DNA of 64,000 bases from Dactylorhiza incarnata (Eukaryota; Streptophyta; Magnoliopsida; Asparagales; Orchidaceae). The notes under the pieces are model-generated. The model worked only from the letters and a program-made list of their open reading frames with translations. It had not been told where the DNA came from and did no database searches. The position numbers were made by a program, and so were the translations under genes. How positions within the stretch are numbered: the stretch's first letter is position 1; the number at the start of each line of letters is the position of its first letter. Below are positions 10,163 through 21,527 of the stretch, piece by piece. The stretch lies in contig JAWHQI010000051.1 in assembly GCA_033032865.1 (NCBI GenBank), positions 10,124,001 to 10,188,000 on the forward strand. The letters run 5' to 3'.

Positions 10163-10420
10163 AACTCCCCCTTTTGATAATAACAAATCCATTAATGATA
10201 AATCAAAGCATTAATATATAAGCATGATGAAACTTACTTGTGTGTGTGTGAGAGTGATGACTTAAGATAATTATCGATTTTAGCATTTAGAATTGCTCCC
10301 CCTAAATACATGCTCCCCCTAAGTGAATGCTCCCCTAATATGTAAGCTATCATCTTTAATTAATCATGGTAGTTTCTATTTTGATAGCGGATTATATTTA
10401 TCATGTTAGTTCTCCCCCTT
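10163..10420 (-). promoter_or_regulatory. Sir-I polypurine tract and upstream tract copies
   Basis: AAAAGGGGGAGTT abuts the 3' LTR on the minus strand and should prime plus-strand synthesis. Further AGGGGGAGCA copies lie near 10295-10303, 10311-10320 and 10328-10335, with AAAAGGGGGAGA near 10411-10422. Repeated polypurine tracts upstream of the 3' LTR are a reported Sirevirus hallmark. Confidence 0.75.
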
Positions 10421-13400
10421 TTGTTATTAGCAAAAGTGGGTAAGGAGACAAAACACAGAAAAGTTTTGATTAGAATATAAAGGCATGATCGAGCTTTTAG
10501 AGAGAATGAAATGATAAGGAGTTTTTAGAATAGTTTTTATAGAGATAGATCAGAGTGTTTAGCTTAAGGATGAACAATATAACATTTGCCAAGTAATCAA
10601 CATTATATAAGATTTTTAAGCATAAAAGGTAATGATTTCCAAATAACCAATCTGCCCAGATAATATGTCTACACCCTAGCCCCGTACTAAGTGACGGATG
10701 GTCATGAGGAGCTGCAAACATGCCGTAGGTTGGGGTGTTAGTCCCATATGCAAAAACTAGACAAAAACTTAACCTAGCACTCTTTCCCCCCAGTGCCTCG
10801 CAAGGCCCCACTGGAACCCTCCCCGGTTAAGGACAAGACATGACTAGATATAAGGTTATCTAATGTCTACAACCCTACGCCCCCGCTATGGTGAGATATG
10901 TAATCATGGATAATAATTATTGGAAAACATTAAGTATTTAAATTTAGTGATAAGTTCATAGCCTATGGGTTTATATTTTTATTTGAATTTATGAAAACAC
11001 TTACATAGCTATTTTGACATCCATTAATGAATTAGTGTTTTTAATATAACAATATTTTCATAGGAATAAATCAGAGTTTTTAGCAAAAAAGTATTCATGT
11101 TTAAAGTAACCAATATAAAGTTTAGCAAGCAAGTCTACCACTTGATGAAAGAAAGGAATTTTAAGATTCAAGTGATGATGCACACAAAATATAAGACTTT
11201 AAGTAAGCATGAAAGCGCAAGGTAAAACAATTATATGGTTATAATGCGGAAGACTTATAGAAATATAAGAAACATCTTATTGTAATCAATGATGATCCAT
11301 AAAAAGATATATGAGTTAAATTTCAAAAAAGAAGTTGTTTTTGTAAATCATTTTATAATTAAAATCTTTAAGTTTGACAATAAAGGAACCAAGCATAAAA
11401 TAATGTTATCAAAAAGAGATTACTACAATGTTACTTTAATTCACAATTTCAAAACATACCAAACATTGTAGAAAGCATGCTAGGTTATCTAGTGCATTTC
11501 ATAAATAAAGAGTAGGATAAAATTAGCATTAGGATCCAATACTCATGATAAGAAGTGTTATGGAAGATAATGATGTGCACATAAGTGTATTTTTGAGTAG
11601 AGTAAACAAATGTTTTAATCAAAAATACAAGAAATATGTAAAGTAAGTGCACAATAAAACACAAATAATTTTACTTCCACACACTTAAATGCACAAACAA
11701 AAAGTACAACTACCAAGGTGCTTTGCACACACAATGCTCATTAAGAATTATCAGGGTGCAAAGTAGTGCTTGGGGGATCACATATTTTATTTTTATTTTA
11801 ATATTGAAACAAGTGATCCAGTGTACTTAAGAGTAAGTGGTTTTTATTTTGAAAGAAAGATATGGTTTGCACAAGAAACTTTACTATTCTTTCCAAGGTG
11901 CTCAACCTCACAACGCTTATTAAGACTTATCAAGAGGTTCAAGTAGTGCTTGGTGGAGTTATCTTTGTCATATTATTTTATGATTTTTGTTTTGTACAAA
12001 GTTCTCCGAATACACTTGTTTTGGAAACCAATATAATTTATGAAAACATAACCACTTTTCTTAACTTTTACAAGTGCAAATAAAAGGAGTGTAGGTAAGA
12101 TACTTGTGCAATTTTAATACATTTTACTAATACTAAACATACATAAGCATTATTAGATTAAGCACATATGTAGACAATACCAAAACTAAGTGAGTGAATA
12201 AATATCATTATCAAACATAAAACATTTACTCATACTTAGAGACATGCTAAGCGTAGTTCTACACAACCTTTAAAATATAATTGATGCACATATTAATAGA
12301 TATATCTAAGCATAAATGAAAATAATGTTCAAAGTAGTTTGAAAAGATAAATTGCAACATTATAGAAGTTCTAAATGATGTGTTAAATCATGCTTGATTA
12401 ACTCAATGATGTCCATGTAGTATTTTTGATAATTTAAAGTTTGAACTTATAAGATTGATCTTGGACTTCTCGAGGACTACCTTGTGAGAGGTTCGCCCGG
12501 TACTAGGTGATGTGATGGGATGATAACCCAAATCACCCTTTCGCAAGATACATGTAAAATAGAAAAGTTAAGTTCAAAATAATAATTTTTGATAATTTTT
12601 TTTGTTGTATATTTTTGTATTTTATTTTTGCTTTTAGAAATAGAATTTAAACAAATGACAAAAAACAAAAAGGCAAAACATATTTTTTGTAATTTGGCTT
12701 TTGTATTTTTGTATTTGATTTTTCAAAAATGTAATAAAAGCAAAAGTGCAGAGATGAATAGTACACATAGATTAATATATTTTTAGGGATTTTTCAAAAT
12801 TTTAAAAATAAAGAAAAACACATAGGTCCGCTAGCGCATGCGTTAGCGTTAGCGTGGGAAACAGTACACGATTTCTGATGATTTTCAAATTTGTAATTAT
12901 TGATCTTGACTAAGTGTCCAAATAGTAGTTTCATGCCGAAATTTAAGAATTTTAGGAGATGTTTTGGATGGTCCAAATTGCATGAAACGTTAGCGATTTC
13001 TTATATGAATTTACAAGATAATCACTGCATGAGATATATTTGCTTATGTTTTCATTTTGACTTTTCTAAAGGCTTGTGCTTGTAACTTGAAACAGATATG
13101 AAATGAAAACCCACGATATCATGTTTGAACAAATCAAATATGCATGGTTTCGGTGAATAAAGAGTAATGTTCATAAAAAAATATCTTGGATAAGCCCTAG
13201 ATGAGAATACCCAGCCTGTATATCTTGGTAAACATATAAAGCCTAACATAGACACAAATATTCTTTAGGTGATAATGTTAGTAAGATAAGTTTGAGATTA
13301 ATGTTATATCAAGGATTGATTGTGTTTCAACTTAGAGACCTAGAATGAAGTGATGATTTAATTTGATTTGATATCAAGGTGATTCAAAGGTCTAAACTTG

Positions 13401-13946
13401 AAATAAATCACAATACACACATAATACTCCATGACACTAACCATGGTAAACAATTATAATGCCAATTGTTATCATATAATTCATATACATGTGATAGAGA
13501 TAGTAGTTGTTAGATGATTGTTTATATGAATTATGATATATGATTTTTAGAGGATTTTATCAAAGGACATCAATAGATCATGGTGGTGCGTGTGGCATTA
13601 GTATTTAAGACAATTAATCTTTCAACATGTATTTTGTGATTTTCTTTATAATTTAGATAAATATCTCATAACACATTTAGAGTTTGATTCATATGGATAA
13701 TATAAGATATTTATAAGCAATGAATATTAGAATAAAAGATAGGTCATCAAAATAAAATATGATTTTGAATTTTGATTAATTTGATTTATAAGATCATATT
13801 TCCTATAAGATATAAGATGACTATAACATGGTTGCTTAAAAGGAAAAACAAAAAGAAGAAAATAGAAAAGACATTAAAGCACATCATGAAGTAGAAATTT
13901 GTATATTTCAATTTGAAAATATTCTACTTCATGCATTTGGATGATA
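10421..13946 (-). other. AT-rich non-coding interior of Sir-I
   Basis: There is no supported coding region. A GC-richer island lies at about 10660-10890. Two diverged tandem copies of a ~180-bp unit begin near 11713 and 11893 (CCAAGGTGCT, then TTAAGA.TTATCA, then AAGTAGTGCTTGG). A copy of the LTR word GCTAGCGC with GTTAGCG repeats sits at 12829-12857. Pol would normally lie upstream of such a region and has been lost. Confidence 0.6.
11713..12080. repeat. Diverged ~180-bp tandem duplication
   Basis: Two adjacent units share CCAAGGTGCT, TTAAGAnTTATCA, and AAGTAGTGCTTGG in the same order and spacing, with a shift of about 180 bp. Confidence 0.65.
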
Positions 13947-14648
13947 CTAGTAGATGAGAGATTTGGGTATCCAAAGGGAATCAAGTGTAACGGTTCCTTT
14001 AGGTACCCAAATATTGCGTGATAATTTTTGGGGAGACGATAATGAACGAATTCTTTCAAGTGGAGTTAATGTTTCATTTTTTATTTTTGGTCTCCATTCA
14101 TATTTTGATTTAATATTATGCATCAAATTTCCATATTCATTAAACTTAGGTTTAAAATAATAATCACTTTTGAAATTATATTTCATAGGAAATTTGTGCA
14201 CATTAGAATTTAGTTTGGAAGATACATAATGTGGGTTAGAATTCATTGTGTTTGTGTGATTAAACATTCTACTAGGTGCATGTTTAATATGCTTTAACAT
14301 ACTAGTAGAAGTTTTACTCATGTTTGATGATAAACTAGAAATAAGATATTTAAAATTATTTAATCCTTTTTGAAAGAGTGATTTTAAAGATTCTAGTTTA
14401 TGAGAGAGAATATTATTTTCGTTTATTAATTTTTCGTTATGTTCTTTTGAAATTAAAAGTTCTTTTTCTAAATCCTTGAATTTTTCTTTAATATTATTAT
14501 AATCAAAATAAGGTGTATAGCTTTCAAATGAAGAGCATGATTGAGATTCAATCACATTCACATTTGCTTTCAAAGTTTTATTTTCTAAACGTAATCTTTT
14601 ATTAGCAATTTTTAATTTCTTCATTCTACGTTTTGCAATTTTTTGCAT
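13947..14648 (-). pseudogene. Sir-I gag C-terminal coiled-coil region
   Basis: This is a 233-aa open frame. Its first 130 residues are a charged coiled coil (RRMKKLKIANKRLRLENKTLKA; KEKFKDLEKELLISKEHNEKL). It then turns into a basic, Asn/Ser/Tyr-rich stretch ending NIWVPKGT. Sirevirus gag proteins carry such a coiled-coil extension after the zinc knuckle, and VPKG-type wording commonly sits just before protease. No zinc knuckle is visible upstream and protease does not follow, so flanking parts are deleted. The ATG at 14648 is probably internal to the original gag. It could still be translated as a separate protein. Confidence 0.6.
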
Positions 14649-14917
14649 ATGGAAATAAGATAAAGAATTAGACTTTCTTACAGCGCAATCGGAAGAGGCA
14701 AGATGTGACCATGACGTTCCTTTGTCGTCTTCTAGGCCTTCCTTTTTATAGATGAATTTTCATCTTCTCTTGATGAATTGCTCTCTTTGGCTAAGTCAAT
14801 TTCCATGGTTTTGCTACAAGAGAGATTTTCTTGAATAATGGTGGATGCTTGTATGTCCTTCTCCTCCAGTGTTTGATCTATACCTGCGAGAGGAAAATCA
14901 TACATTTCTTCAAGAAA
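14649..14917 (-). pseudogene. Sir-I gag middle, degraded
   Basis: Between the two gag frames the minus strand shows short gag-like phrases in shifting frames (MYDFPLAGIDQTLEEKDIQAS; EGLEDDKGTSWSHLASSDCAV). These link the N-terminal piece to the coiled coil. The usual CCHC knuckle cannot be found. Confidence 0.45.
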
Positions 14918-15214
14918 TTACCAAACTTTGTATGCACTAGAAAAACAATATATTAATTTGAAAATTTCATTTGATAGAGCACAAAATAAATAATGTTTGG
15001 CTTTTGCATTTAGTTGACGTTCTTTTTTATTTAATTCATCCGCAGGTCTTACAATGGCTAAATTCCATACTTCGATATCTAAAGTCCTAATAAATTTTTC
15101 AATTAAAATTTTCCAACCTTTATAATTTCTCCCTTCGAATAAAGGTGGTTTAGGAGATTTTTCTTCTTCATAAAAATTTACCCCACTAGTAGAAGCGAGA
15201 TCATGAGACGCCAT
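14918..15214 (-). pseudogene. Sir-I gag N-terminal fragment
   Basis: A 98-aa frame starts 36 bases from the primer site. It reads PPLFEGRNYKGWKILIEKFIR, then VWNLAIV, KAKHYLFCALSNEIF and AYKVW, and stops. This matches the opening of the Copia gag family (UBN2-type domain) in which LF-GxNY-xW and a later A-xxxL-xxLS-xxE-F are conserved. A normal Sirevirus gag is several hundred residues, so this is truncated by a stop and by loss of the middle. Confidence 0.75.
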
Positions 15215-15249
15215 TATTCCCGGTTGTTAAGCCGATTTGGAATAACCTA

Positions 15250-15261
15250 GCTCTGATACCA
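15250..15261 (-). promoter_or_regulatory. Sir-I primer binding site, initiator tRNA-Met
   Basis: The minus strand reads TGGTATCAGAGC two bases inside the 5' LTR edge at 15264. It is complementary to the 3' end of plant initiator tRNA-Met and is normal for Copia elements. Confidence 0.9.
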
Positions 15262-15263
15262 CT

Positions 15264-16446
15264 TGTTGGATCGGTAGGCGGCCTTAGAGGGGGGTGAATA
15301 AGGGTTTTCAAAACTTTAGTGATATTTTAAAAACATTGTAATAATGCAAGATTAAGACAATAGAAAGTCAAGTAAAACAATTGAAATAAAGTAGAGACAT
15401 GCTTTATTAATATCAAATAGTGTTTTACAAAAGTTGACTTCTATGACGCTAGAAATCAGTGGCGATGAATAGTAAACTCTTTTTGTTTTCTATCCCAACT
15501 CGCATCCCCATGTAACGGTGGCCCTAACCTATCCTCCCCGGAATCGGCCTCAAGCCGCTCTAGCCAACCCTTCCCCGGATGTGGCCTCGAGCACCCCCTA
15601 GACCTAGCCTAGATCTAGTCGCCAACACGAGGCGAGTTTCCCCCTAAGTCCTACCCAGACCTAGTCGCCAACACGAGGCGATTTCACAAAACGATTACAG
15701 AAGAGATTTGAAATAAAAAGATAATAATATAAAACTCCCTCTATGTGGATCTCTTGGAGAAGTAGACGAAGCCGCAAAGTATGATCGTAGTCGATGCGGT
15801 CTTTCATCACAATGATGACGCGTGTTGAAATCTTCTCCACGGATCTCCTTTAGTCTTTATAGATTTGTGGGATTATATCTCTGAACCTTCCTCTCTCTGT
15901 TGTGGCACGAAGCTTTGGAATACTGGATCACAAGAGGCTTGGGAAGTCGGAGCCAAGATGTCCTTTTTATAGACTTAGCGCTAGCGCCTGCGCTATCGCT
16001 ACCGCCGACGCTATCCCATTTTAGGACATATTTTGCGCGGCAGAATCTTCAATCCGTGGAAACTCTGCTGAGATTCCTCTTGTGTTTTGAGCTAGTGCTA
16101 GCGCTATCGCTACTGCCGGCGCTATCTCAGATTAGGCAATATTCTGTGTGTGCGAATCTTTTATTCCAAGGAAACCAGCCAAGATTCTTCTTCTGTTTTG
16201 CGCTAGCGCCTGCGCTAGCGCTACCGCTAGCACTATCACTACCGCTTGCTCTAGCAGCTACCGCTGGAGCTACCGCCGGCTATAACGGCCAGTTTTGAGT
16301 TTTCGCTTCAAACTTGGGCACAACCTTATTATGTTATCCTTGAGTCATATGAACTTGTTATCATGCACACTTAAACACACAAGATCAAAAACACATAGGA
16401 TTTGTTATTCTCAAACCAAGGAGATGCGGAATACCATGTTCCAACA
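15264..16446 (-). repeat. Sir-I 5' LTR
   Basis: This direct repeat of 8962-10162 is the promoter-bearing LTR. It holds the GCTAGCGC array at 15977-16285 with several point changes from the other copy. Confidence 0.92.
15977..16285. repeat. GCTAGCGC motif array in Sir-I 5' LTR
   Basis: This is the counterpart of 9681-10003. The third cluster is shorter by about two units, so the array changes length between LTRs. Confidence 0.85.
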
Positions 16447-16451
16447 AGGGG
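16447..16451. repeat. Target-site duplication of Sir-I (right copy)
   Basis: AGGGG after the terminal CCAACA matches 8957-8961. Confidence 0.85.
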
Positions 16452-16839
16452 GAGGACTATGTTGACCGAATCCTTTAAGGGAGAAGAAAGAAGCCTTCGT
16501 AGGCTTGCAATATCTTGGAGAGGTAGAGGGAGGAGTTGTAAAAGAGACTAGAGAAAGAGGAGAGAAAAGGAGAGAGGGCTGGCCGAAATTTTCAAGGAGG
16601 GAGAGAGGGGGCTGGTAGCTAGACAGAGGGAGAGAGAAAGGGGGGAGGGTTTATTTCTTGCTAAATATTCGTAATCTACTAATCCTTCAATAAACATGGT
16701 CTTATAGAAGGCTTACAACACTTATGGCTACATGTTGCCCAAATTAAGAAACAAAACATAAAAATAGAATAAAGTCCCAAAACATTAAAGATAATAATAA
16801 AGAAAACATGATAACAATTAATTAATAATTATAATAGAA
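16452..16839. other. Unidentified purine-rich then AT-rich sequence
   Basis: This continues 8596-8956 across Sir-I. GAGAGAGGG-type purine runs fill about 16500-16650, followed by AT-rich DNA. No gene is recognised. An LTR leader is possible, but no partner copy was seen. Confidence 0.4.
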
Positions 16840-17010
16840 TAATTATAATTGTTAATAAATATTCTTGCGCCTCGGGCGGAGGTTGTAGCTGCGATGACGT
16901 TCATCACAAATACTATCATGGCGATGGCGCAAGAAGTCTTTGGTTGGAGAGACTCCATCATCCGTAAGAATGTTGGTACCATCATCTTCTTGTTGAGGGT
17001 CGTCGTCTCC
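16840..17010 (-). pseudogene. Possible C-terminal tail of a retroelement polyprotein
   Basis: One minus-strand frame reads GDDDPQQEDDGTNILTDDG, then DFLRHRHDSICDERH and YNLRPRRKNI before a stop. A basic YNLRPR-type tail at the end of a long protein is common in plant retroelement polyproteins. I see no domain that proves it, and upstream sequence is lost to the minisatellite, so the call is weak. Confidence 0.3.
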
Positions 17011-17089
17011 ATCACGTTTTTTCTATTTTTAGCTTTCTCTCTTTTATTAAGTCCACCTCGTTGTATACCACTCCAGCATTTTCGTCCGA

Positions 17090-17920
17090 GCGCGCATTCT
17101 CAGTCTGGAACTCGTTTTCGGCCGGGCACTCATATTTCGCCCGAGCGGTCATTTTTCGCCTGGGCTCTCGATATTTTTGCCCGGGCGGGCATTTTTCGCC
17201 GGAGCTGTCATTTTTTGCCCGGGCGCGCATTTTTCGCCAGGGTGCCTGATTTTTGCCCGGTCGGCTGTTTTTCGTCTGGGTTGCCATTTTTCGCCCAGGC
17301 ACGTTTTTTCGCCCGGGCGACCATTTTTTGCTCGGGCGCACTTTTTTGCCCGGGCGACCATTCTTCGCTCGGGCGCGCGTTTTTTCCCTAGGCGGCCATT
17401 TTTAGGCCGGGAGGCCTTTTTTTTGCTCGGGTGCGCATTTTTTCCCTGAGCACGTGTTTTTCGTTCGAGCAGACATTTTTTCCCCTGGAGGCCGTTTTTT
17501 TGCCCGGTGAGCCATTTTTCGCCCGGGCGAGCATTTTTTGCCCGGGCCGCCATTTTTCACCCGGGTGGACGTTTTTTGCCCGTGGGGCAGTTTTTCTCCC
17601 GGGCGGCGGTTTTTCACCAGGGCCCGCGTTTTCCCACTTGCGGCCATTTTTCGCCCTGGTGGGCATTTTTTGCCCGTGTGGCCATTTTTCGCCCAGGCGC
17701 GCATTTTTTCCCATGCGCACATTTTTCGGCGGGGCGCGAATTTTTGCCCTAGCTCGCAATTTTCTACCGTGTGGCTGTTTTTTGCACGGGCGGTTGTTTT
17801 TCGACCGATTGGCGATTTTTCACCCGGCCGTTCGTTTTTATCCCAGACGATCGTTTTTTTGCCCGAGCGTCCATTTTTTGCCCGGACGCACGTGTTTGCC
17901 TGGGCGCGGGTTTTCACAAC
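17090..17920. repeat. CpG-rich minisatellite, ~20-bp unit, about 40 copies
   Basis: The consensus unit is roughly TTTTTCGCCCGGGCGNNCA, 19-21 bp, repeated with many substitutions. The core GCCCGGGC is self-complementary. Long overlapping open frames on both strands (109 to 183 aa, rich in FSPGRAFFARA or GEKMPARAKN) arise because the unit lacks stop codons in most frames. They are not called as genes. The array lies between the possible polyprotein tail and the left flank of Tat-C. Confidence 0.9.
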
Positions 17921-18626
17921 TATTGTATTTCAATATTTTTGTTTTAAAAAAACAGTTTTCAAATAGTTGTGCTACCGAATAGCTTAAATGAAAAAGCTAT
18001 ATTCGATCAGCACTTATGCAAAGACTCTCCAAACAGTCTGCAGCTCTCTCATCAGAGTTTTTCTGAAAGCTCTATTCTAAAAGCTCTATTCGATTAGCTG
18101 ATTTTTCATCTGCTAGAGTTGTCTAAAACAGAGCCAAAGAAGAGAAAGTAGATTCCTAAGGAGAGGAAGTCGAGGAATGAGGCCTTAAAGAGGGGAATCA
18201 TTGAGAAAAAGGCTGTCAACCAAACTGTGCAGTGCGCTACCAAGGGTAAGCCTTTCTCCAATCTCATAATTATGGCAAACACAATTTATTATTATCTGTA
18301 ATAATTATGACAACTATGTGAGTTGAATGTGCACGGTCATGCACTAAATATATTTCTTTAACCGCAACCTCTGTTTGTGTTTTCTTCTACCCTGCCTGGA
18401 ATGCATTGAGTGTATGTGTTGGGGCAAATAATATTGTTCATCTTGAATGCTTGTACGACTCCTCACATTATTTAGTATGAGAAAACTTTTGGAGGTGAAA
18501 ATTACTAGAGAGTTACCACCCGAGCTAGCGAGTGCTGGTGCTTCAGATTTTTGAGGCCAAGTACCGAGCTTTGCCTATAAATAGGGGATGTCTCCATTCA
18601 TTTCTTACTGACCCTTGCGTGAGAAC
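17921..18626. other. Left flank of Tat-C, unidentified
   Basis: No gene is recognised. A short stretch at about 18126-18246 reads PKKRK, stop, IPKERKSRNEALKRGIIEKKA and is followed by GGTAAG, which superficially resembles an exon end. A TATAAATA box at 18576-18583 faces right, towards the interrupted gene-like sequence at 32002 onward. Confidence 0.4.
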
Positions 18627-18631
18627 TAGAA
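18627..18631. repeat. Target-site duplication of Tat-C (left copy)
   Basis: TAGAA precedes TGTTCGCC at 18632 and recurs at 31997-32001. Confidence 0.85.
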
Positions 18632-19247
18632 TGTTCGCCCGGAAGATCGCAATAAAAGCTTTTAAGGGAATTCATGCGGTCACATCAATCAGATCGTTTT
18701 CAGCTTATTATGTCGCGCGGTCTTGTTTTAGAGATCACCTAGTTCGGCCATCTCGCGTAAAGCAGTAAGCTTACCAGTTTATTTGTCGGCCATCCCTTGA
18801 GACCGCGCGGTCTGTATCTCTTATCTATCTCTGACGATAACAAGACAGGTAACTTCTCACCTCGTCCCAGCTATTTAAAAACCCAGGCAGCCCGTAATTT
18901 TAAGAGCTACCCATTCGGGCAGTTTCCATGCTTATAAATAGGGGGTAGGGTCCTCAGAAAGGCACTTGGGGGATCGAGTCTTGAGCTAGTTGTGGAAACA
19001 AGCGGTCTTGTTTTCAGCTCGCTCCCTTCTCGCCAGCCCGATCTGCTTCAATTCTTCAGTAATCTCTAGTCTCTAGCCTTTTTCGGTAGGGCTATCTCAC
19101 GGTAAAGATCTCTCGAAGCGGTATTCTTTTTTCATAACTCTGCAGCACCCTCCACCTGATGTTCTCAGACCCCCAGTAACCAACGATCCTAAGTTTCCCC
19201 CTCCGATTTAAAGTATAATTTGTGGAGGTGCAACTTTTTCATCAACA
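18632..19247 (+). repeat. Tat-C 5' LTR
   Basis: It starts TGTTCGCC and ends CATCAACA, repeated at 31380-31996. A TATAAATA box lies at 18933-18940. A 14-base exact palindrome, AGACCGCGCGGTCT, lies at 18800-18813. No clear primer site follows the edge, so the priming tRNA is unassigned. Confidence 0.88.
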
Positions 19248-19699
19248 GAACGAACATGCGACCTTCAGATAGGGTTTAGTTGGTGAAGAGCATCGGTCTG
19301 AGATGTCAGATCGGGAGTCATGAAGTCAGTTCGGTGGGGGTCATCCATATGCGGTTCACGCGACCTCGAATGATCTGGAAGCACGCTTCGAGTGAGCACT
19401 CGAGCAGACCTGTCAGGAGTTCGCTCAATCTCAGCGTGAGACTGCCCAACAGATGGAAGCAATGTGAAAAGCTCTAGAAGTGATCTCCCAGTGGCTGCCC
19501 CCTCAAGTCGTTGAGGTCGCTACACTAGTAGCTATGAAGCCTGCTTGCGGTTATGTTTCTGATCGTGCGGACCCCGAGCCCGCCGCGCCTTTGCGGCCTA
19601 AGGGGGCCGAGTTCGCTGCTCGATAGGAGTTCTAACAGGCTGCTGCCTAGAGAAGTCCTGCCCGAGCTCTGAGTTTTCAGGAGGGCACTGCTCCTCTCC

Positions 19700-20815
19700 T
19701 CGTCGACCATTGGGAGGAGCCCTCCCCATTCATGGACCAAGTTAGGTGGGAACCTGTTCCCATGGCTTCCGGGAGCCCCGACATCCAGTGTATATGGGAA
19801 GGGATGATCTAATCTCTCACCTGCAAGCTTTCGAAGCTGCAGTGTCGATGAGGACCCTGTCTGAGGCTCTTCGTAGCAAGTTGTTCATGACCTCCCTCGG
19901 AGGTGAAGAAAGGGAATGGTTTTATCCTCCTTGGTAGGTCTGTTTAATGTTTTGCAGATCTGAGGAGAGAGTTTCTTTTAAGGTTAGCGACCTCATGGAT
20001 GGACGAGTGGCCCTGCGACCCTTTTCAAAATCAGGCAGGGTGAAAGTGAGACTACAGCTCACTTTGTCGCCCGTTTCCAGGAGGAGATCTTGAGCATCCG
20101 TGACATTGTCCTCATACTCCACAAAGTTGCATTCATCAACGCCCTTCGAGAGGGCCCTCTGAAGTTAAAAGTCACTACTAAGGAGCCTCATTCCGACCAC
20201 GAGCTAATTTCAATTGTGAATAGGTTCATCGAGGGTGAGATTTGCAATCCAGAGTACGTCTCATGCCACTCTAACATGGCATATCAAGGTGGCAGCAGTT
20301 CTTCTTCTTCAGCTCCTCAATGTCAACAGAGGCTGGCTCATCAAGAATACCAACCTCAGGCTCCTAGAGGCAGGAATTTTCATCACCATCACCCAGCCAA
20401 TAACCATCGGCAACTCACCCAATGGCAACAACCTATTCAGACTCAGCCATTAGCATATCTCCCTCTCCTAGCTCTTCTAGTTGCCCAACCTAGGCAACCT
20501 CTTAATAACTCACAAGAATATTTTGCAGATCTGCCCCTACCCATCTTAGAGATTTTAGAGATCATTGAAAAATAACCTTTTTTCAATAGACCATCTCCAA
20601 TGAAGTCTGATGTCAAATTCAGAAATCCAATTCTCTATTGTGAATTCCATACAGAAAGGGGACATCAGACTAAAAACTGTCAAGCGCTCAGATTCCTAAG
20701 TGAGAAGCTCCTCAAGGAGGGCAAACTCCAGGATTTGATCAACAAGAAGGTTGGAGACCAATCAAAGAAGGCAAAAACCGTCACTGAGGTCGGATGTGAG
20801 TTCAAGTAGGTGGAG
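19700..20815 (+). pseudogene. Tat-C gag, degraded
   Basis: Gag pieces appear in shifting frames. DDLISHLQAFEAAVSMRTLSE and RSKLFMTSLGGEEREWFY correspond to the start of the capsid. IRDIVLILHKVAFINALREGPL and later HELISIVNRFIEGE follow, then a Ser/Gln-rich linker. Finally YCEFHTERGHQTKNC at about 20638-20682 is the Tat-type CxxH-x4-H-x4-C nucleocapsid knuckle, followed by LSEKLLKEGKLQDLI. Stops at 19935 and elsewhere break the frame. The protein would have packaged the element's RNA in cytoplasmic particles. Confidence 0.75.
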
Positions 20816-20825
20816 GATGCCGACC

Positions 20826-21527
20826 TATTTGGCAGCCTCCACATTGTTTATGAGTGCGTGGATGCGAAACGAAGGGGTAAATGGCTTGCTTTTTTGCATC
20901 CATGGAGGTGCTGGACTCGAATCCTCTAAGAAGGCCAGCATGGCCAGAGTCTTCAGAGATGAAGTCTCTGCTGCCTCAACCTTAGACCCTATTCCGGAGG
21001 TGGTTGTCTTCAGTAAAGAAGATCTTCCACCCCACAGGAACCCCTTTAATGACGCTCTTGTCATTAAGGCTATGATAGAGAATTTCACAGTCGAGAGGAT
21101 CCTAGTAGATACCAGAAGCTCGGTAAATATGTTGTTCAAGCCGACCTTCGAAGCCCTGAAGAATGGGAATCCAATGCTTTCCACCGATGGGACCCTCTAT
21201 GGCTTCTCGGGAGAGAAGAAAGAGGTCGAAGGGAAAGTTTCTCTAACTGTAATGATGGGCGGGATATCAAGCAGGCCAAATTCGTAGTGGTAGATGCTCC
21301 CAGCAGCTAATATGCAATTTTTGGCAGACCCCTCCTCAACCAGTATAGAGTTGTGGTTTCAACGTGCCATCTCGTCCTCAAATTCTCTGCTCAAGGGAAG
21401 TTGTTTAGGGTTAGGAGTGACCCTAGGCTTGCTCGGGAATGCTATGTCAAGACTGTTAGCCTTGTCGACATAGGTTCTCAGTTGGGGTTCGAAGGTGAAG
21501 TGCTGGTCCCCTTAAGTTCAGAATAAG
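20826..21527 (+). pseudogene. Tat-C aspartic protease
   Basis: The region reads IHGGAGLESSKKASMARVF, then VERILVDTRSSVNMLF and TLYGFSGEKKEVEGKVSL. After a frameshift near 21270 it continues FVVVDAPSS, AIFGRPLLNQYRVVVSTCHL and ARECYVKTV. This is the Tat protease layout. The catalytic D-T/N-G-S-S has become DTRSS: the glycine is replaced by arginine, so even the unbroken half would be inactive. Confidence 0.8.

Larger units (their letters stand above)
8962..16446 (-). mobile_element. Sir-I: Sirevirus-type Copia element lacking pol
   Basis: This 7.5-kb element on the minus strand has LTRs of about 1.2 kb ending TGTTGGA...TTCCAACA, a TGGTATCAGAGC primer site (initiator tRNA-Met) and an AGGGG duplication. 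The interior keeps only gag-like pieces. No protease, integrase, RT or RNase H can be found in the remaining 3.5 kb, which is AT-rich. Sirevirus assignment rests on the gag N-terminus, the coiled-coil gag extension, and several AAGGGGGAG tracts near the 3' LTR. LTRs differ by a few percent by eye, so it is older than Ath-A. Confidence 0.88.

Noticed and set aside
17012..17982. Several 100-183 aa frames on both strands
   Set aside because: They are translations of the ~20-bp minisatellite, which lacks stops in most frames.
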